Under the pieces are notes generated by a model, which was not told where the DNA came from, made no database searches, and saw only the letters and a list, made by a program, of their open reading frames with translations. From assembly GCF_000316115.1 (NCBI RefSeq), contig NZ_JH993797.1:792486-856485 (forward strand): DNA of 64,000 nt. Direction: 5' to 3'. The DNA comes from Leptolyngbya sp. PCC 7375 (GTDB lineage: Bacteria; Cyanobacteriota; Cyanobacteriia; Phormidesmidales; Phormidesmidaceae). The first letter of the stretch is position 1. Every line of letters begins with the position of its first letter. The position numbers and the translations under genes were made by a program. Positions 53,712 to 63,813 of the stretch are shown here, piece after piece.

Positions 53712-54050
53712 CTAAAGCTGCTCTTCCAACTCAGGTGTGCCTACAACACCACCTTGCTGGGTGCCAATTGCTTCCTGCTGACGCTGACGAAAATCAGCAG
53801 CGGCTTCGTCAATATCGCGATCGGTTTTCTGGCTAAACTCACCCTGACTTAGGCCATCGGCGCGACGAGCATTGCTCAGCAGGTCAGTCAAACTAACGCC
53901 GCTACCACCAAACACTTCATTATTATCAGAATCACCGCTTAAATCCTCAAACCCACCATTGGATTGAGCGAGTGCTGGAACGGTTGCCAAACCTAGGACC
54001 AAACCTAGACCTATTACAGAAGCGAATACATTTTTAAGGATGCTTGCCAT
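53712..54050 (-). CDS. Small secreted protein
   Basis: The 112-aa protein has a clear signal peptide (NVFASVIGLGLVLGLATVPALA, cleavage after ALA) and an acidic, Q/G/D-rich mature region (SLTDLLSNARRADGLSQGEF). No domain recognised; probably periplasmic or exported. It has its own terminator. Confidence 0.65.
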   Translation of the reverse strand: MASILKNVFASVIGLGLVLGLATVPALAQSNGGFEDLSGDSDNNEVFGGSGVSLTDLLSNARRADGLSQGEFSQKTDRDIDEAAADFRQRQQEAIGTQQGGVVGTPELEEQL

Positions 54051-54164
54051 AGGAAAGGTTACTGTGAGTTTATTTGCTACGCATTATGCCCATAGTTTAG
54101 CAAGACTATTTAGGGTTGATACAACTGTAGGCAATTTTTTTAATTGGCTGACTGGGCTAATGCT

Positions 54165-54782
54165 CTAGGGGGGATCCGAAAGGCTAAAAATTGGTAGCAT
54201 CAACCCCCAAATAATGGCAGCCAACCTCAATCCGGCGACTATCGTCATCCCCACAAGAGCGGCCCAGGTCTGCACCATACCCAACCTTTGTAACGCCAGA
54301 TAGACCATAATGCCGACGATGGCAGCGGTTGCGTAAATTCGACCTCGCCTCAAAATTACTGGAATATTCACCAACAGTACATCCCGCAGAACGCCACCAG
54401 CAGCACCGGTAATTGTTCCCATGACGATCACGAGTAAGGCTGCCAGGTTAACCTGTTCAGCAATTTGGGCACCGCTAATGGAAAATAAGGCAAGTCCAAA
54501 GGCATCGGCGACTAGCAATGATTTATGGGGGGGGTTAAAAAATTTGGTATAGACCACTGTCAGCAATGCTGATCCTAAAATCACAGATAGATACACTGGG
54601 CTTTCAATCCAAAAGACTGGATGCCGATCTAGTAAAATATCCCGTACAGTTCCGCCACCAATGGCTGTAACCACTGCAATCACGACCACACCTAGCAAAT
54701 CCAGGTGCTTGCGTCCCGCTGCTAAGGCTCCACTGATGGCGAAGACAGCCACACCCACTAAGTCTAGAATATGCAGAATCAC
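54165..54782 (-). CDS. TRIC/UPF0126-type cation channel family protein
   Basis: The 205-aa protein has seven hydrophobic helices and the duplicated family motif: [18 protein letters not shown] with [19 protein letters not shown], repeated as [12 protein letters not shown] and [16 protein letters not shown]. Prokaryotic TRIC proteins form trimeric potassium-permeable channels. It lies 17 bases after the ABC permease gene on the same strand. Confidence 0.85.
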   Translation of the reverse strand: MILHILDLVGVAVFAISGALAAGRKHLDLLGVVVIAVVTAIGGGTVRDILLDRHPVFWIESPVYLSVILGSALLTVVYTKFFNPPHKSLLVADAFGLALFSISGAQIAEQVNLAALLVIVMGTITGAAGGVLRDVLLVNIPVILRRGRIYATAAIVGIMVYLALQRLGMVQTWAALVGMTIVAGLRLAAIIWGLMLPIFSLSDPP

Positions 54783-54798
54783 TATCTATAGTTCAAGC

Positions 54799-55674
54799 TT
54801 AGGCAATACGGCGATTAATCAATGGATATGCCAACGCTAGAGCACCACTGCAGAAACCGGCCAGCAGCAAGATTGACGTACCCATGGAAATATCACCCCA
54901 GGGAGCCTGCATGACGATGTTGCTAAAGCTCCAGTCATTGTGGAGATAAAGGTAACGAATGGGCTCAATGGCATAGCTGAGGGGATTTAGGCTGGCGATG
55001 ATGCTGAGCCAGCGGGGCATAAATGATAGGGGCACTAATGCTGTACTTGCAAACAGCAGCGGCAAATTAGTCACAAAGATAACGGCGATCAGCTCAATGT
55101 GACCCGGTAACGCAAATGCCAGGCCCAGACTAAAGGCGGTTACGCCCAGCACCAGCATTAAAATAATCGCCACCATCAATCCTAAACCGGCAACACTGGG
55201 CAACCCCGCACCGAGAAATGTACTGAGGGCAACAATGGCAGCGGTTTGCACCATGCTCATGGCGGCGATAAACAGCGCTGAGGCAATCACGATGGAAAAT
55301 CGAGACACCAGCGGAGCCACTAGCAACCGGTTCAAAAAGCCAAACTCTCGGTCGAACATCACTGGCAATCCAGCATTGAGCGCCCCACCAAAAGCCGTAA
55401 ATACGATGATGCCAGCTCCGATGAACTGTCCATAGTTAACGCTATCGCCAAACAATCCCTGGGGCACGTTTTGGAACAACGCACCAAACAGAATTAGCCA
55501 CATTAAAGGCTGGATAATGCCAGCCGCCAGTGTGGAGGGCCGACGCTGTAGCTGAATAAATAGGCGCTTGGTTAGAGCTAAGGTTTCTTGGATAAATTCG
55601 CTGAGGCCAGGGGCTGCGATCGCATCATCTTTCCACTGCTGTAGCTGACTGTTTTGAATACTGGAACTGCTCAT
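54799..55674 (-). CDS. ABC-2 type exporter permease (DrrB-like)
   Basis: The 291-aa permease has six helices and the ABC-2 features PLMWLILFGALFQNVPQG, FDREFGFLNRLLVAPLVSR (cytosolic loop) and LNPLSYAIEPIRYLYLH near the C-terminus. It works with the ATPase encoded at 56293-57324; a toxin-antitoxin pair separates the two genes. The exported compound is unknown. Confidence 0.85.
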   Translation of the reverse strand: MSSSSIQNSQLQQWKDDAIAAPGLSEFIQETLALTKRLFIQLQRRPSTLAAGIIQPLMWLILFGALFQNVPQGLFGDSVNYGQFIGAGIIVFTAFGGALNAGLPVMFDREFGFLNRLLVAPLVSRFSIVIASALFIAAMSMVQTAAIVALSTFLGAGLPSVAGLGLMVAIILMLVLGVTAFSLGLAFALPGHIELIAVIFVTNLPLLFASTALVPLSFMPRWLSIIASLNPLSYAIEPIRYLYLHNDWSFSNIVMQAPWGDISMGTSILLLAGFCSGALALAYPLINRRIA

Positions 55675-55688
55675 TTCTAGATATATAG

Positions 55689-55946
55689 TTATGAGTTGTG
55701 AGTTTTAAGGTCTAAGTTTTGGATTAGAGCCTGTTGCCGCTGGGCTAGTTTCATCAATAAACGTAGGGCCTCATTAACGTCTTCAGCCTTGGGAAAGGCT
55801 TGAGCAACATCAGGATCTAGCAGTACTAGGTTAGTGCCTTGACGATACCTTTCAATATATTTTCCACGAACACTACCCTGCATTTGAGCAAAATCATACT
55901 CAGGTCTGAGGGTATCCTCTAGGTTATTGTCAGAATCCTTCTTCAT
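55689..55946 (-). CDS. BrnA-like antitoxin
   Basis: The 85-aa protein (start MKKDSDNNLEDTLRPEYDF at 55946; a longer frame overlaps the toxin gene) has GSVRGKYIERYRQGTNLVLL and a C-terminal helical DVNEALRLLMKLAQ. It follows and overlaps the BrnT-like gene by 17 bases, the usual toxin-then-antitoxin order for this type. It would bind the toxin and autoregulate the pair. Confidence 0.7.
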   Translation of the reverse strand: MKKDSDNNLEDTLRPEYDFAQMQGSVRGKYIERYRQGTNLVLLDPDVAQAFPKAEDVNEALRLLMKLAQRQQALIQNLDLKTHNS

Positions 55947-56205
55947 AAAATGTTCTCTCTTTGCGAGTAGCTTTTCGAGCACTGATGATTCGGAGTCTTT
56001 GATCTCGATCCGTATGTGCAACAACTAATGAGTAATCCAATAATTGATGCTCCAATGATAATGTAGCGATTTTCTCCAACTGAATGACAGGATCTGGAAA
56101 TGTGATAGACAGCGGATCATTAAAGACAGTTGCGGCTTCTTGAAACGAAACACCATGCTTCTCGAAATTAGCTGCGGCTTTATCAGGATCCCATTCGAAC
56201 TCCAT
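55930..56205 (-). CDS. BrnT-family toxin (RNase-like)
   Basis: The 91-aa protein matches BrnT: FEWDPDKAAANFEKHGVSF, AATVFNDPLSITFPDP and the C-terminal LRIISARKATRKERTFYE. BrnT toxins have a RelE-like fold and cleave RNA. The pair lies between the two genes of an ABC exporter, on the same strand. Confidence 0.88.
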   Translation of the reverse strand: MEFEWDPDKAAANFEKHGVSFQEAATVFNDPLSITFPDPVIQLEKIATLSLEHQLLDYSLVVAHTDRDQRLRIISARKATRKERTFYEEGF

Positions 56206-56292
56206 ACCTAAAAAGGGTACATTTCCACCTCAAAATACTTAGCAAACACGAAATAATAACGCTCTGCAACACGCAACACGCAAAATTACCAG

Positions 56293-57324
56293 CTAACGTT
56301 TCATATTTTGCTGTTTCATTTCCTTTTTCATATCCCGCTTACTAGCAGCGGCCATTTCCGCATCCATAATGGTGCGCCCCGTTGCCGCCAGGTACACATC
56401 GTCCAGGCTAGGCTGCGACTGAGCAATGCCAAAGGTGGGTAAACCTGCCTCTTTGAGGGCTTTTTGCACTGTCATTAGAGCATCGGCCTCAGACTCTACC
56501 ACCAGATTTAGTGAATTCCCTTGGGCGCTATTGACGATCACCTCTTGCACCACAGGCAATCCCTGAAGCATCTGACTGGCCTGTTCTGCCTCATTCAAAG
56601 GAGTAAACTCCCGGATGCGTAGAGTAATGCGCTCACCACCGACTTTAGACTTAAGCTCGGCAGGGGTACCGGAGCTGATCACCTGACCCTGATCGATAAT
56701 GGCGACTCGATTTGCCAGGGCGTCAACCTCTTCTAAATAATGGCTAGTAATCAAAATCGTTGTACCCGCTGCCTGTAGCTGGCGCAAAAATCGCCATACC
56801 GCTGAGCGGCTTTCGATATCGAGCCCCACTGTCGGTTCATCTAAAACTAATACATCCGGCTGATGCAGCAAACCAGCAGCTAAGTCCAGACGCTTTTTCA
56901 ACCCACCGGAATAGGTACCCGTTTTCTTATCAGCCCAGTCGGTTAACTCCAGCAACTCAACCATCTGGTCAATGCGGGATTTGGCCAGTTTAGTGGGCAG
57001 ATGATAAATGGCCGCCTGCAATTCCAGCAGCTCTCGACCGGTCAGGACCTTATCTAGAGCAACTTCTTGAGCGATATAGCCCAGCCGCTGACGTACCCGA
57101 CGTGGGTCATGAATAACCGATACCCCCATCACCTCCAGATTGCCAGCATCGGGCAATGCCAGGGTACACAGACAGCGAATCGTCGTGGTTTTACCGGCAC
57201 CATTGGGACCAAGTAAACCAAAGATTTCTCCAGGTTCAATCTGTAGCGATACATCCTTCAACGCTAGGACATCGCCATAGCGTTTTTGAAGGCTTTCAAT
57301 GACAACTGCAGGCGGCTGCGACAT
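56293..57324 (-). CDS. ABC exporter ATPase (DrrA-like)
   Basis: The 343-aa ATPase has Walker A GLLGPNGAGKTTTIRC, signature YSGGLKKRLDLAAGLL and Walker B DVLVLDEPTVGLD, then a DrrA-type C-terminal domain (VVESEADALMTVQKALKEAG, PSLDDVYLAATGR). The start is MSQPPAVVIESLQ (57324), four codons after another ATG. It energises the permease at 54799-55674. Confidence 0.9.
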   Translation of the reverse strand: MSQPPAVVIESLQKRYGDVLALKDVSLQIEPGEIFGLLGPNGAGKTTTIRCLCTLALPDAGNLEVMGVSVIHDPRRVRQRLGYIAQEVALDKVLTGRELLELQAAIYHLPTKLAKSRIDQMVELLELTDWADKKTGTYSGGLKKRLDLAAGLLHQPDVLVLDEPTVGLDIESRSAVWRFLRQLQAAGTTILITSHYLEEVDALANRVAIIDQGQVISSGTPAELKSKVGGERITLRIREFTPLNEAEQASQMLQGLPVVQEVIVNSAQGNSLNLVVESEADALMTVQKALKEAGLPTFGIAQSQPSLDDVYLAATGRTIMDAEMAAASKRDMKKEMKQQNMKR

Positions 57325-57483
57325 CCTAAACCTCACGTAGGTGCCCTTTGGGGCTGACGAATCACACTACATTGTAATTGTGATTCGTAGCCTAGGGTAT
57401 CAGCTTGAGTTGGGAAATCTTGGCCAGGTGGGGCCGAGTGTCCTGTCGAGGATCACAGTCATCCCGAGGATTAGCAATGCCGA

Positions 57484-58449
57484 TCAACTCATGAAAGTGC
57501 CACCCAAAAGACCGACTAGGGCTTGCACCGTGTAACGGGTTACAGGCAGGCTATCCACCACCATAGCTGCTGACAATAGCATCATGTAGAAGATGGAATA
57601 TTTGAAGACACCTCGAGCCAAGTCGCGATCGCAAGGGCACTGCTTTAAATCATAGGCTTTTTGTAGAAATAACCCACCCAGTAATAGTGCCAGCAGACCA
57701 TACAGCCAACCGCAAGCTTCCGTCGGACACACCATGAGTAACGTCACAGGTACCAGCAGAATGGTGTAGAGCCAAATTTGCTTAGCAGTCTCTTCATTAC
57801 CTACAATCACTGGCAACATGGGCACATTCACCTTGGCATAGTCATCTTTAATCAGTATGGCCAGTGCCCAAAAGTGAGGGGGTGTCCATACAAACACGAT
57901 GGCAAAGAAGATCCAGGCGGCCCAGCCTATATGGCCAGTAACCGCAGCCCAGCCAACCATGGGAGGAATCGCCCCGGCGGCACCGCCAATCACAATATTC
58001 TGGGGTGAAGACCGCTTTAACCAGTGGGTATACACACCGATGTAAACAGCAATACCGGCCATAGCCAAACAGGCCGCCAGCAGATTGGCCAATCCAGCCA
58101 ATAGGGTAAAAGATGACAGCGCGAGTAGCCCTGCAAAGATCAGTGCATCACGTACTTGAATCCGCCCTGAAGGAATCGGGCGATCGCGAGTGCGTTCCAT
58201 ATCATAATCAATGTCGCGGTCATACACACAGTTGATGACCTGAGCAGATGCTGCCGCCAGCCAACCGCCGATCAGTGTGACTAACACCAGCAGTAAGTTT
58301 GGATGCCCCTGCGCTGCCACCCACATACTAGCCGCTGTTTCAATCAACAGTAGAGGAATGATGCGAGGTTTTGTGAGCTGATAATAACTGCGAAAGACTT
58401 GATTAATGTTCTCGTGGTGAACCTGAGAAGCAATATTGGAGGGCTGCAT
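57484..58449 (-). CDS. ctaB: Protohaem IX farnesyltransferase (haem O synthase)
   Basis: The 321-aa integral membrane prenyltransferase has the catalytic aspartate-rich motif [18 protein letters not shown] and the later loop [16 protein letters not shown]; about eight or nine helices. It attaches a farnesyl group to haem B to make haem O, the precursor of haem A for the oxidase encoded at 60-63.7 kb. It lies about 300 bases downstream of ctaA in the same direction. Confidence 0.95.
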   Translation of the reverse strand: MQPSNIASQVHHENINQVFRSYYQLTKPRIIPLLLIETAASMWVAAQGHPNLLLVLVTLIGGWLAAASAQVINCVYDRDIDYDMERTRDRPIPSGRIQVRDALIFAGLLALSSFTLLAGLANLLAACLAMAGIAVYIGVYTHWLKRSSPQNIVIGGAAGAIPPMVGWAAVTGHIGWAAWIFFAIVFVWTPPHFWALAILIKDDYAKVNVPMLPVIVGNEETAKQIWLYTILLVPVTLLMVCPTEACGWLYGLLALLLGGLFLQKAYDLKQCPCDRDLARGVFKYSIFYMMLLSAAMVVDSLPVTRYTVQALVGLLGGTFMS

Positions 58450-58756
58450 AAGGGATCAAAAAAGAGTATGAAGGAGTCCGGAGGAGAAAGCTGTGTAGAC
58501 ACTTGAGCGGTTTCCCGCAGGGTATTAAATTCGGCGTTGCTGATCCTCGGGAGACGTTAATCTGGAGAATACTGGCTGAGAACAAGTCTGCTAAATCGAT
58601 TTATCCCCTAAATCAGCAACAGCATCAATATCTTAGTTTTGAGTTATTTGTTGACGATCAGGGTTGACACCAAAAGCGTTGCGTAAAAAATCCGACTGCG
58701 TACCACTCAAAATACTCAGCCAGCCGAGAAGAGCAAAGCTCAAAAAAAACTAAGAC

Positions 58757-59683
58757 TTAATGAACAAGGCCACTTTCAAAGAATCTATCCCTTATGGAGA
58801 GGACAGTAAAACAAACTAATGTGCCTAATAAACCAGCACCTACGGCTTGGTGACAGACCGTTAGGGTCTCAACCTGCAGATGAAGTCGGAAGGTGGCAAG
58901 GCCGAGAATGAGCTGGAGAATCAGGAGTCCGAAAGCAAGTTGAGCTTGCGATCTCAACACATGATCCAAAGCAGGCGTGCGCCAGACAAAAACAGCCAAT
59001 AAAATTACTGCCAGGCTAGCAGGAATTATGCCAATCAGGTGGGCGTTGACAACATTACATAACTCCGCCAAGCCAAAACATTGATGGGCCGCCCAGCGGG
59101 AACCGACCAAACCACCTAGCAAGCTTTGGGCATAAACGAATACCACCGCTAGGCCGCTCAGCCAGGATAATTTACCGGCAGTTCCCTTAGCCTGATAGGG
59201 CAAAAGTGCCATTCCCATGGCCAACAGAGTGCAAAACACCAAAAGTGCAGTCCCTAAATGGGCGGTAACAATATCAAACCGCAACAACTGTGTCACCGTA
59301 AGACCACCTAGAACACCTTGGAAAATAACTAGAAAAAGAACAAAACAGGCTGCCCAAGGTACCCAATTTGGCAAGGATTCACGCCATCGCATAGCGAGTA
59401 CTACTAAACCAAGGGCCATCAGGCCAATCAGCGAAGCATCCAGGCGATGAAACCATTCTAGAAATACCTGTAAATTCATCTGTTGGCTAGGCACAATTTG
59501 CCCATAGCACAGTGGCCAGTCTGGGCAGGCTAACCCTGCATTCATCACACGAGTAGCACTGCCAATGGCCATCAATATTAGGGTCGCTATAGCCATTTTC
59601 CACACCCAGCGGCGCAGATAGCGCACTGGATCAAACCCAGAGACACTGTCTGCATGGAGAGCGGATAACGAGGAATGAGCCAT
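58757..59683 (-). CDS. ctaA: Haem A synthase (Cox15/CtaA)
   Basis: The 308-aa protein has eight helices with the family marks SATRVMNAGLACPDWPLCYG, EWFHRLDASLIGL and histidines in later helices (DIVTAHLGTALLV, VCHQAVGAGLLGT). It oxidises haem O to haem A. A cysteine pair (CFGLAELC) lies in an extracytoplasmic loop. It is divergent from the oxidase subunit genes. Confidence 0.93.
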   Translation of the reverse strand: MAHSSLSALHADSVSGFDPVRYLRRWVWKMAIATLILMAIGSATRVMNAGLACPDWPLCYGQIVPSQQMNLQVFLEWFHRLDASLIGLMALGLVVLAMRWRESLPNWVPWAACFVLFLVIFQGVLGGLTVTQLLRFDIVTAHLGTALLVFCTLLAMGMALLPYQAKGTAGKLSWLSGLAVVFVYAQSLLGGLVGSRWAAHQCFGLAELCNVVNAHLIGIIPASLAVILLAVFVWRTPALDHVLRSQAQLAFGLLILQLILGLATFRLHLQVETLTVCHQAVGAGLLGTLVCFTVLSIRDRFFESGLVH

Positions 59684-60291
59684 GAATCTAAAAACTCTCT
59701 TAAGAAGTTGAGGAGTTGAAACCGATTAACAGAAACACTTCTCTACAGAGTAGAAAATTTTTTTACCTTCGATGAAATACATTTAGCATTTCTTCTCGTT
59801 TGGTGTGATTTATAAAATTTCCTTAAAATGATGACGTCTTCTCCATCAGGCAAAAACTCCAGAAATACTTGTTATTCAGGGCTTTTAGCCACATTTGCAT
59901 ACACAAAGACAAAAAGAATCTGAAGAAAATCCTTAAATAGCTAAAATCAACTTTACAAAGACTGTCATTTACGAAGAGATAGCGTTACCTTGAGGGGAGT
60001 TTTAGAAAATCCTTTCTATTCGTCTTTTGAATTCTATTGATATTGCTCTACGGTTCACCCCAATAACCCCATGAACGTTACGTTCAGTTACAGGTTAATG
60101 AATTGATACAGCTTACTACCTGAGGCCGATAATTTGTCGAGAATACCCTATCTCAGGTAGCTGCACTTTAGAACAAGCAGATTTTCTTGCGTCCAAAGAA
60201 AATTAAGCGTCCTTAATCTGTTTTATCCGCTCCATCGTTGACCCATTCTATTTTTATACAACGGACCACCCCACAGGAGAATGTTCAAATC
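59684..60291. other. Divergent promoter region between ctaA and ctaC
   Basis: These 608 bases hold no supported gene. The sequence is A/T-rich near 59750-59990, as expected for promoters. Both transcription units must start here, but I cannot fix -10/-35 hexamers. A TTG at 60238 opens the ctaC frame without a ribosome site; the GTG at 60292 is preferred. Confidence 0.5.
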
Positions 60292-61275
60292 GTGAACGGT
60301 ATTCCTACTTCTATTGTCACCATGCTGATCGGCATTGCCGTTACGCTGATCAGCCTTTGGTACGGTCAAAACCACGGTTTGATGCCTGTCGCCGCATCCA
60401 CCGAGGCCAGTGAGGTCGATCAGTTATTTAACTTGATGATGACCATTGGTACTGGGCTGTTTCTCATCGTTGAGGGTGCCCTGGTGATTTCCTTGATTCG
60501 ATTTCGTCGTAAGAAAGGGGATGAAACCGACGGTCCTCACATTGAGGGCAACATTCCCCTAGAGATTCTTTGGACAGCGATCCCAGCCATTATTGTGTTA
60601 GGTCTCTCGGTATATAGCTTTGAAATTTATACCGAGATGGGCGGCCTCAATTTAATGGAGCATCATTCCTCTAAGGCAGTCCAGATTGCCTACGCATCAT
60701 CGAATGAAGATACATCCAGCTATCCCATGGTGGCAGCGTCTGGTTTGGGTAAACCGCCTGCTCCCGGTGAATTAGCTGAAGATACCCTCAATATTGATGT
60801 ACTGGGCCTGCAGTTTGCATTTGTTATGACTTACCCTGACACTGGCATTGTGGATGGTGAGGTCCATGTTCCCGTTGGCAAATTGGTAAAGCTAAATCTC
60901 AAAGCGCAGGATGTAATTCATGCGTTCTGGCTGCCGGAGTTTCGTATTAAACAAGACATGATTCCGGGGAAGAAAACAACTTTGGTGTTTAAGGCGACAC
61001 GGGAGGGTACGTACCCGGTTGTCTGTGCTGAACTATGTGGCTCTTACCATGGCGGCATGCGCACCCAAATGATCGTTCATTCTCCTGAAGAGTATGACGA
61101 ATGGGTACAGAAACGTATTGCTAGTGGATCCATCGACCTTTCAACAGCCGTTGCAGCCGCCAGCCAAAAACCAGCTGAAACCGACACTGAGTATTTGGCT
61201 CACTTTAAAGATTCTCTGCATATGCCAGCGGAGCATATGCCTCATTCCCATATGGATATGGCGTTGATGCCTTAG
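60292..61275 (+). CDS. ctaC: Cytochrome c oxidase subunit II
   Basis: The 327-aa protein has two N-terminal helices (IVTMLIGIAVTLISLWYG; IGTGLFLIVEGALVISLI) and a CuA cupredoxin domain with VIHAFWLPEFRIKQDMIPG and the copper-binding CAELCGSYHGGM. GTG at 60292 is chosen: AGGAGA lies 11 bases before it and the protein then begins MNGIPTSIVTMLIG, as in cyanobacterial homologues. First gene of ctaC-ctaD-ctaE; it takes electrons from cytochrome c or plastocyanin. Confidence 0.95.
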   Translation: MNGIPTSIVTMLIGIAVTLISLWYGQNHGLMPVAASTEASEVDQLFNLMMTIGTGLFLIVEGALVISLIRFRRKKGDETDGPHIEGNIPLEILWTAIPAIIVLGLSVYSFEIYTEMGGLNLMEHHSSKAVQIAYASSNEDTSSYPMVAASGLGKPPAPGELAEDTLNIDVLGLQFAFVMTYPDTGIVDGEVHVPVGKLVKLNLKAQDVIHAFWLPEFRIKQDMIPGKKTTLVFKATREGTYPVVCAELCGSYHGGMRTQMIVHSPEEYDEWVQKRIASGSIDLSTAVAAASQKPAETDTEYLAHFKDSLHMPAEHMPHSHMDMALMP

Positions 61276-61346
61276 AGGTGGGCATTGTCCACCCTCCATC
61301 CTTAGAACGTTCCTTTTCTTTTTCCAATTCTTCCTTGACGATTCAC

Positions 61347-63038
61347 ATGGCACAAGCAGAGGCTGTAAAAACACCTGATCCCTCACCGTCTCCTCAACAA
61401 CCTTTGGGTAATGAGCGTAAGTGGACTCACTTTTTTACCTTTAGTACCGATCACAAGGTCATTGGTATTCAATATTTGGTGACGTCTTTTGTGTTTTACC
61501 TGATTGGTGGAGCGCTGGCGACGGTGATTCGTACGGAGTTGGCCACACCGGCCCCGGATTTTATTACTCCTGAGACCTATAACGGGGTGCTGACGCTCCA
61601 CGGCACCATTATGTTGTTTTTGTGGATTGTGCCAGCGGGAGCGGGACTTGCTAACTATTTGATTCCGTTGATGATTGGGGCCAAAGACATGGCCTTTCCC
61701 CGAATTAATGCGATCGCATTCTGGCTGATCCCCCCCTCCGGCATCATGTTAGTGGCCAGCTTCTTTTTCGAACCGGCCCAGGCTGGCTGGACCTCTTATC
61801 CCCCACTGAGTCTGTCCAATGGCATGTTGGGCCAGGGCATATGGATTATGAGTATCCTCATTGGTGGAACCGCATCGATTTTGGGTGCTCTCAACTTCCT
61901 GGTCACCATTTTGAAAATGCGAGTGCCCAGTATGCCGCTGCTCAAAATGCCGTTGTTTTGCTGGGCCATGATCGCTACGTCCTTGCTGATTTTGATCAGT
62001 ACACCGGTTTTGGCAGGCGCATTGATTCTGCTTATGTTTGACCTGATAGCTGGGACAGCATTCTTTAACCCCACAGGCGGAGGCGATCCCGTTGTTTATC
62101 AGCACATGTTCTGGTTCTACTCCCACCCAGCGGTATACATCTTTGTATTGCCTCTGTTTGGAGCGATTTCTGATGTGCTACCAGTCCATGCGCGTAAGCC
62201 CATCTTTGGCTATCGTGCCATTGCCTACTCCAGTTTGGTGATTAGCTTCTTGGGTCTGATTGTGTGGGCCCACCACATGTTCACCAGCGGTACTCCACCC
62301 TGGTTGCGTATGTTCTTTATGATCACCACCATGGCCATTGCGGTGCCAACGGGTATTAAAGTGTTTGGTTGGACGGCCACACTGTGGCGAGGCAAGATTG
62401 CTTATACCAGTGCCATGCTGTTTGCCATTGGCTTTATTGCCATCTTCGTGATTGGCGGTATTAGCGGTGTAATGCTGGCGGCGGTGCCTTTTGATATTCA
62501 CGTTCATGACACCTACTTCGTCGTAGCACACTTCCACTACGTTCTGTTTGGGGCATCCATCTTTGGTATCTACATGGCTCTGTACCATTGGTTTCCCAAG
62601 ATGACCGGGCGGATGTTGAATGAATTTTGGGGCAAGGTGCACTTTATCCTTACCTTTGTGGGCATGAACCTCACCTTTATGCCCATGCACCAGCTGGGGC
62701 TACAGGGCATGAACCGACGTGTCGCCCTTTATGATCCCCAGTTTACAGACCTGAATGTGTTGGCCACTATTGGTGCCTACCTGATGGCAGTATCTACGGT
62801 GCCCTTTATCATCAATGCTATCTGGAGCTGGCACTGGGGTGAAAAAGCACCGACCAACCCTTGGCGGGCACTGACGTTAGAGTGGCAAACACTATCACCG
62901 CCGGCCCATGAAAACTTTGAAGGGGTACCTGTGATCAAGACGGGTCCCTATGACTATGGTCTGGGTTACATTCCGGTGAAAGACGATCCTGAAATTTACG
63001 AAGAAGCCATTGCAGCGGCATTGGCCCATGCGCACTAA
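61347..63038 (+). CDS. ctaD: Cytochrome c oxidase subunit I
   Basis: The 563-aa core subunit has 12 helices, with haem a ligand in TLHGTIMLFLW, the CuB site HMFWFYSHPAVYIF (His-Tyr cross-link pair) and WAHHMFT, and HDTYFVVAHFHYVLFG for haem a3 and haem a. The start is MAQAEAVKTPDPSP at 61347; an in-frame GTG at 61278 lacks support. It reduces oxygen and pumps protons in respiratory (thylakoid/cytoplasmic) membranes. Confidence 0.97.
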   Translation: MAQAEAVKTPDPSPSPQQPLGNERKWTHFFTFSTDHKVIGIQYLVTSFVFYLIGGALATVIRTELATPAPDFITPETYNGVLTLHGTIMLFLWIVPAGAGLANYLIPLMIGAKDMAFPRINAIAFWLIPPSGIMLVASFFFEPAQAGWTSYPPLSLSNGMLGQGIWIMSILIGGTASILGALNFLVTILKMRVPSMPLLKMPLFCWAMIATSLLILISTPVLAGALILLMFDLIAGTAFFNPTGGGDPVVYQHMFWFYSHPAVYIFVLPLFGAISDVLPVHARKPIFGYRAIAYSSLVISFLGLIVWAHHMFTSGTPPWLRMFFMITTMAIAVPTGIKVFGWTATLWRGKIAYTSAMLFAIGFIAIFVIGGISGVMLAAVPFDIHVHDTYFVVAHFHYVLFGASIFGIYMALYHWFPKMTGRMLNEFWGKVHFILTFVGMNLTFMPMHQLGLQGMNRRVALYDPQFTDLNVLATIGAYLMAVSTVPFIINAIWSWHWGEKAPTNPWRALTLEWQTLSPPAHENFEGVPVIKTGPYDYGLGYIPVKDDPEIYEEAIAAALAHAH

Positions 63039-63119
63039 TGGATAACTGTCCCCTCCCAGGAGGGGATGATTTTAGAAAAGATTTAGTTTAGATGGATTCT
63101 TCTCTGTTACTCTCCTCCT

Positions 63120-63734
63120 ATGCAAAGCTCAGCTGTTAACCAAGCCGATACTGTTGTCGTCGACCATCGTGATCACGCCCATGACGAACATCCCGATTTA
63201 CGAATGTTCGGTGTGCTTGTCTTCCTCTGTGCCGAGAGTATGATCTTTCTCGGTCTCTTTATCGCTTACCTCAGCTTTCGGTTGATGGCTCCAGCCTGGC
63301 CCCCAGAAGGAACCGAAGGTTTAGAGCTACTACTACCGGGGATCAACACCATCATTCTGATTTCCAGTAGTTTTGTGATTCACAACGCTGACACAGCCAT
63401 TAAGCAAAACAATGTCAGCGCCATGCGTAAGTGGTTTGCGATCACGGCTGTAATGGGAGCAGTCTTCCTGGGTGGACAAATCTATGAGTACACCCATCTA
63501 GAGTTTGGACTAACGACCAATCTTTTTGCCAGTACCTTCTATGTATTGACTGGGTTTCACGGTTTGCACGTATTGTTTGGCTTGCTGATGATGTTGGCTG
63601 TATTGTTTCGTTCTCGAAAGGCAGCCCACTACTCCTATGAAAATCACTTTGGCATCGAGGCGACAGAACTTTACTGGCACTTTGTTGATGTCATTTGGAT
63701 TATCTTATTTGCCCTGCTATACCTGTGGCGCTAG
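63120..63734 (+). CDS. ctaE: Cytochrome c oxidase subunit III
   Basis: The 204-aa protein has five helices (FGVLVFLCAESMIFLGLFIA; then ETELYWHFVDVIWIILF-type C-terminal signature, here ATELYWHFVDVIWIILFA). The 204-residue, five-helix form is usual in bacteria. It is the last gene of the operon, 81 bases after ctaD, and is followed by a long hairpin. Confidence 0.95.
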   Translation: MQSSAVNQADTVVVDHRDHAHDEHPDLRMFGVLVFLCAESMIFLGLFIAYLSFRLMAPAWPPEGTEGLELLLPGINTIILISSSFVIHNADTAIKQNNVSAMRKWFAITAVMGAVFLGGQIYEYTHLEFGLTTNLFASTFYVLTGFHGLHVLFGLLMMLAVLFRSRKAAHYSYENHFGIEATELYWHFVDVIWIILFALLYLWR

Positions 63735-63751
63735 CTAAATTTTTAGAATTC

Positions 63752-63796
63752 ACAGCAAATCCCTGGTGGATAGCCTATCCATCAGGGATTTGCTGT
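63752..63796 (+). terminator. 21-bp hairpin after ctaE
   Basis: ACAGCAAATCCCTGG and its inverse form a 21-bp stem (one G-T wobble) with a 3-base loop. It lies between converging genes, 17 bases after ctaE and 18 before the stop of the partial minus-strand gene, so it may act in both directions. No T-run follows on the plus strand; the minus-strand side has TCTAAAAATTTAG. Confidence 0.7.
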
Positions 63797-63813
63797 AAAG
63801 CCGATTGTGTTAA

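Noticed and set aside
61749..62690. Long minus-strand frames (125 and 170 codons) opposite ctaD
   Set aside because: H/Q/N-rich translations complementary to membrane-helix codons, the usual shadow pattern of hydrophobic genes.
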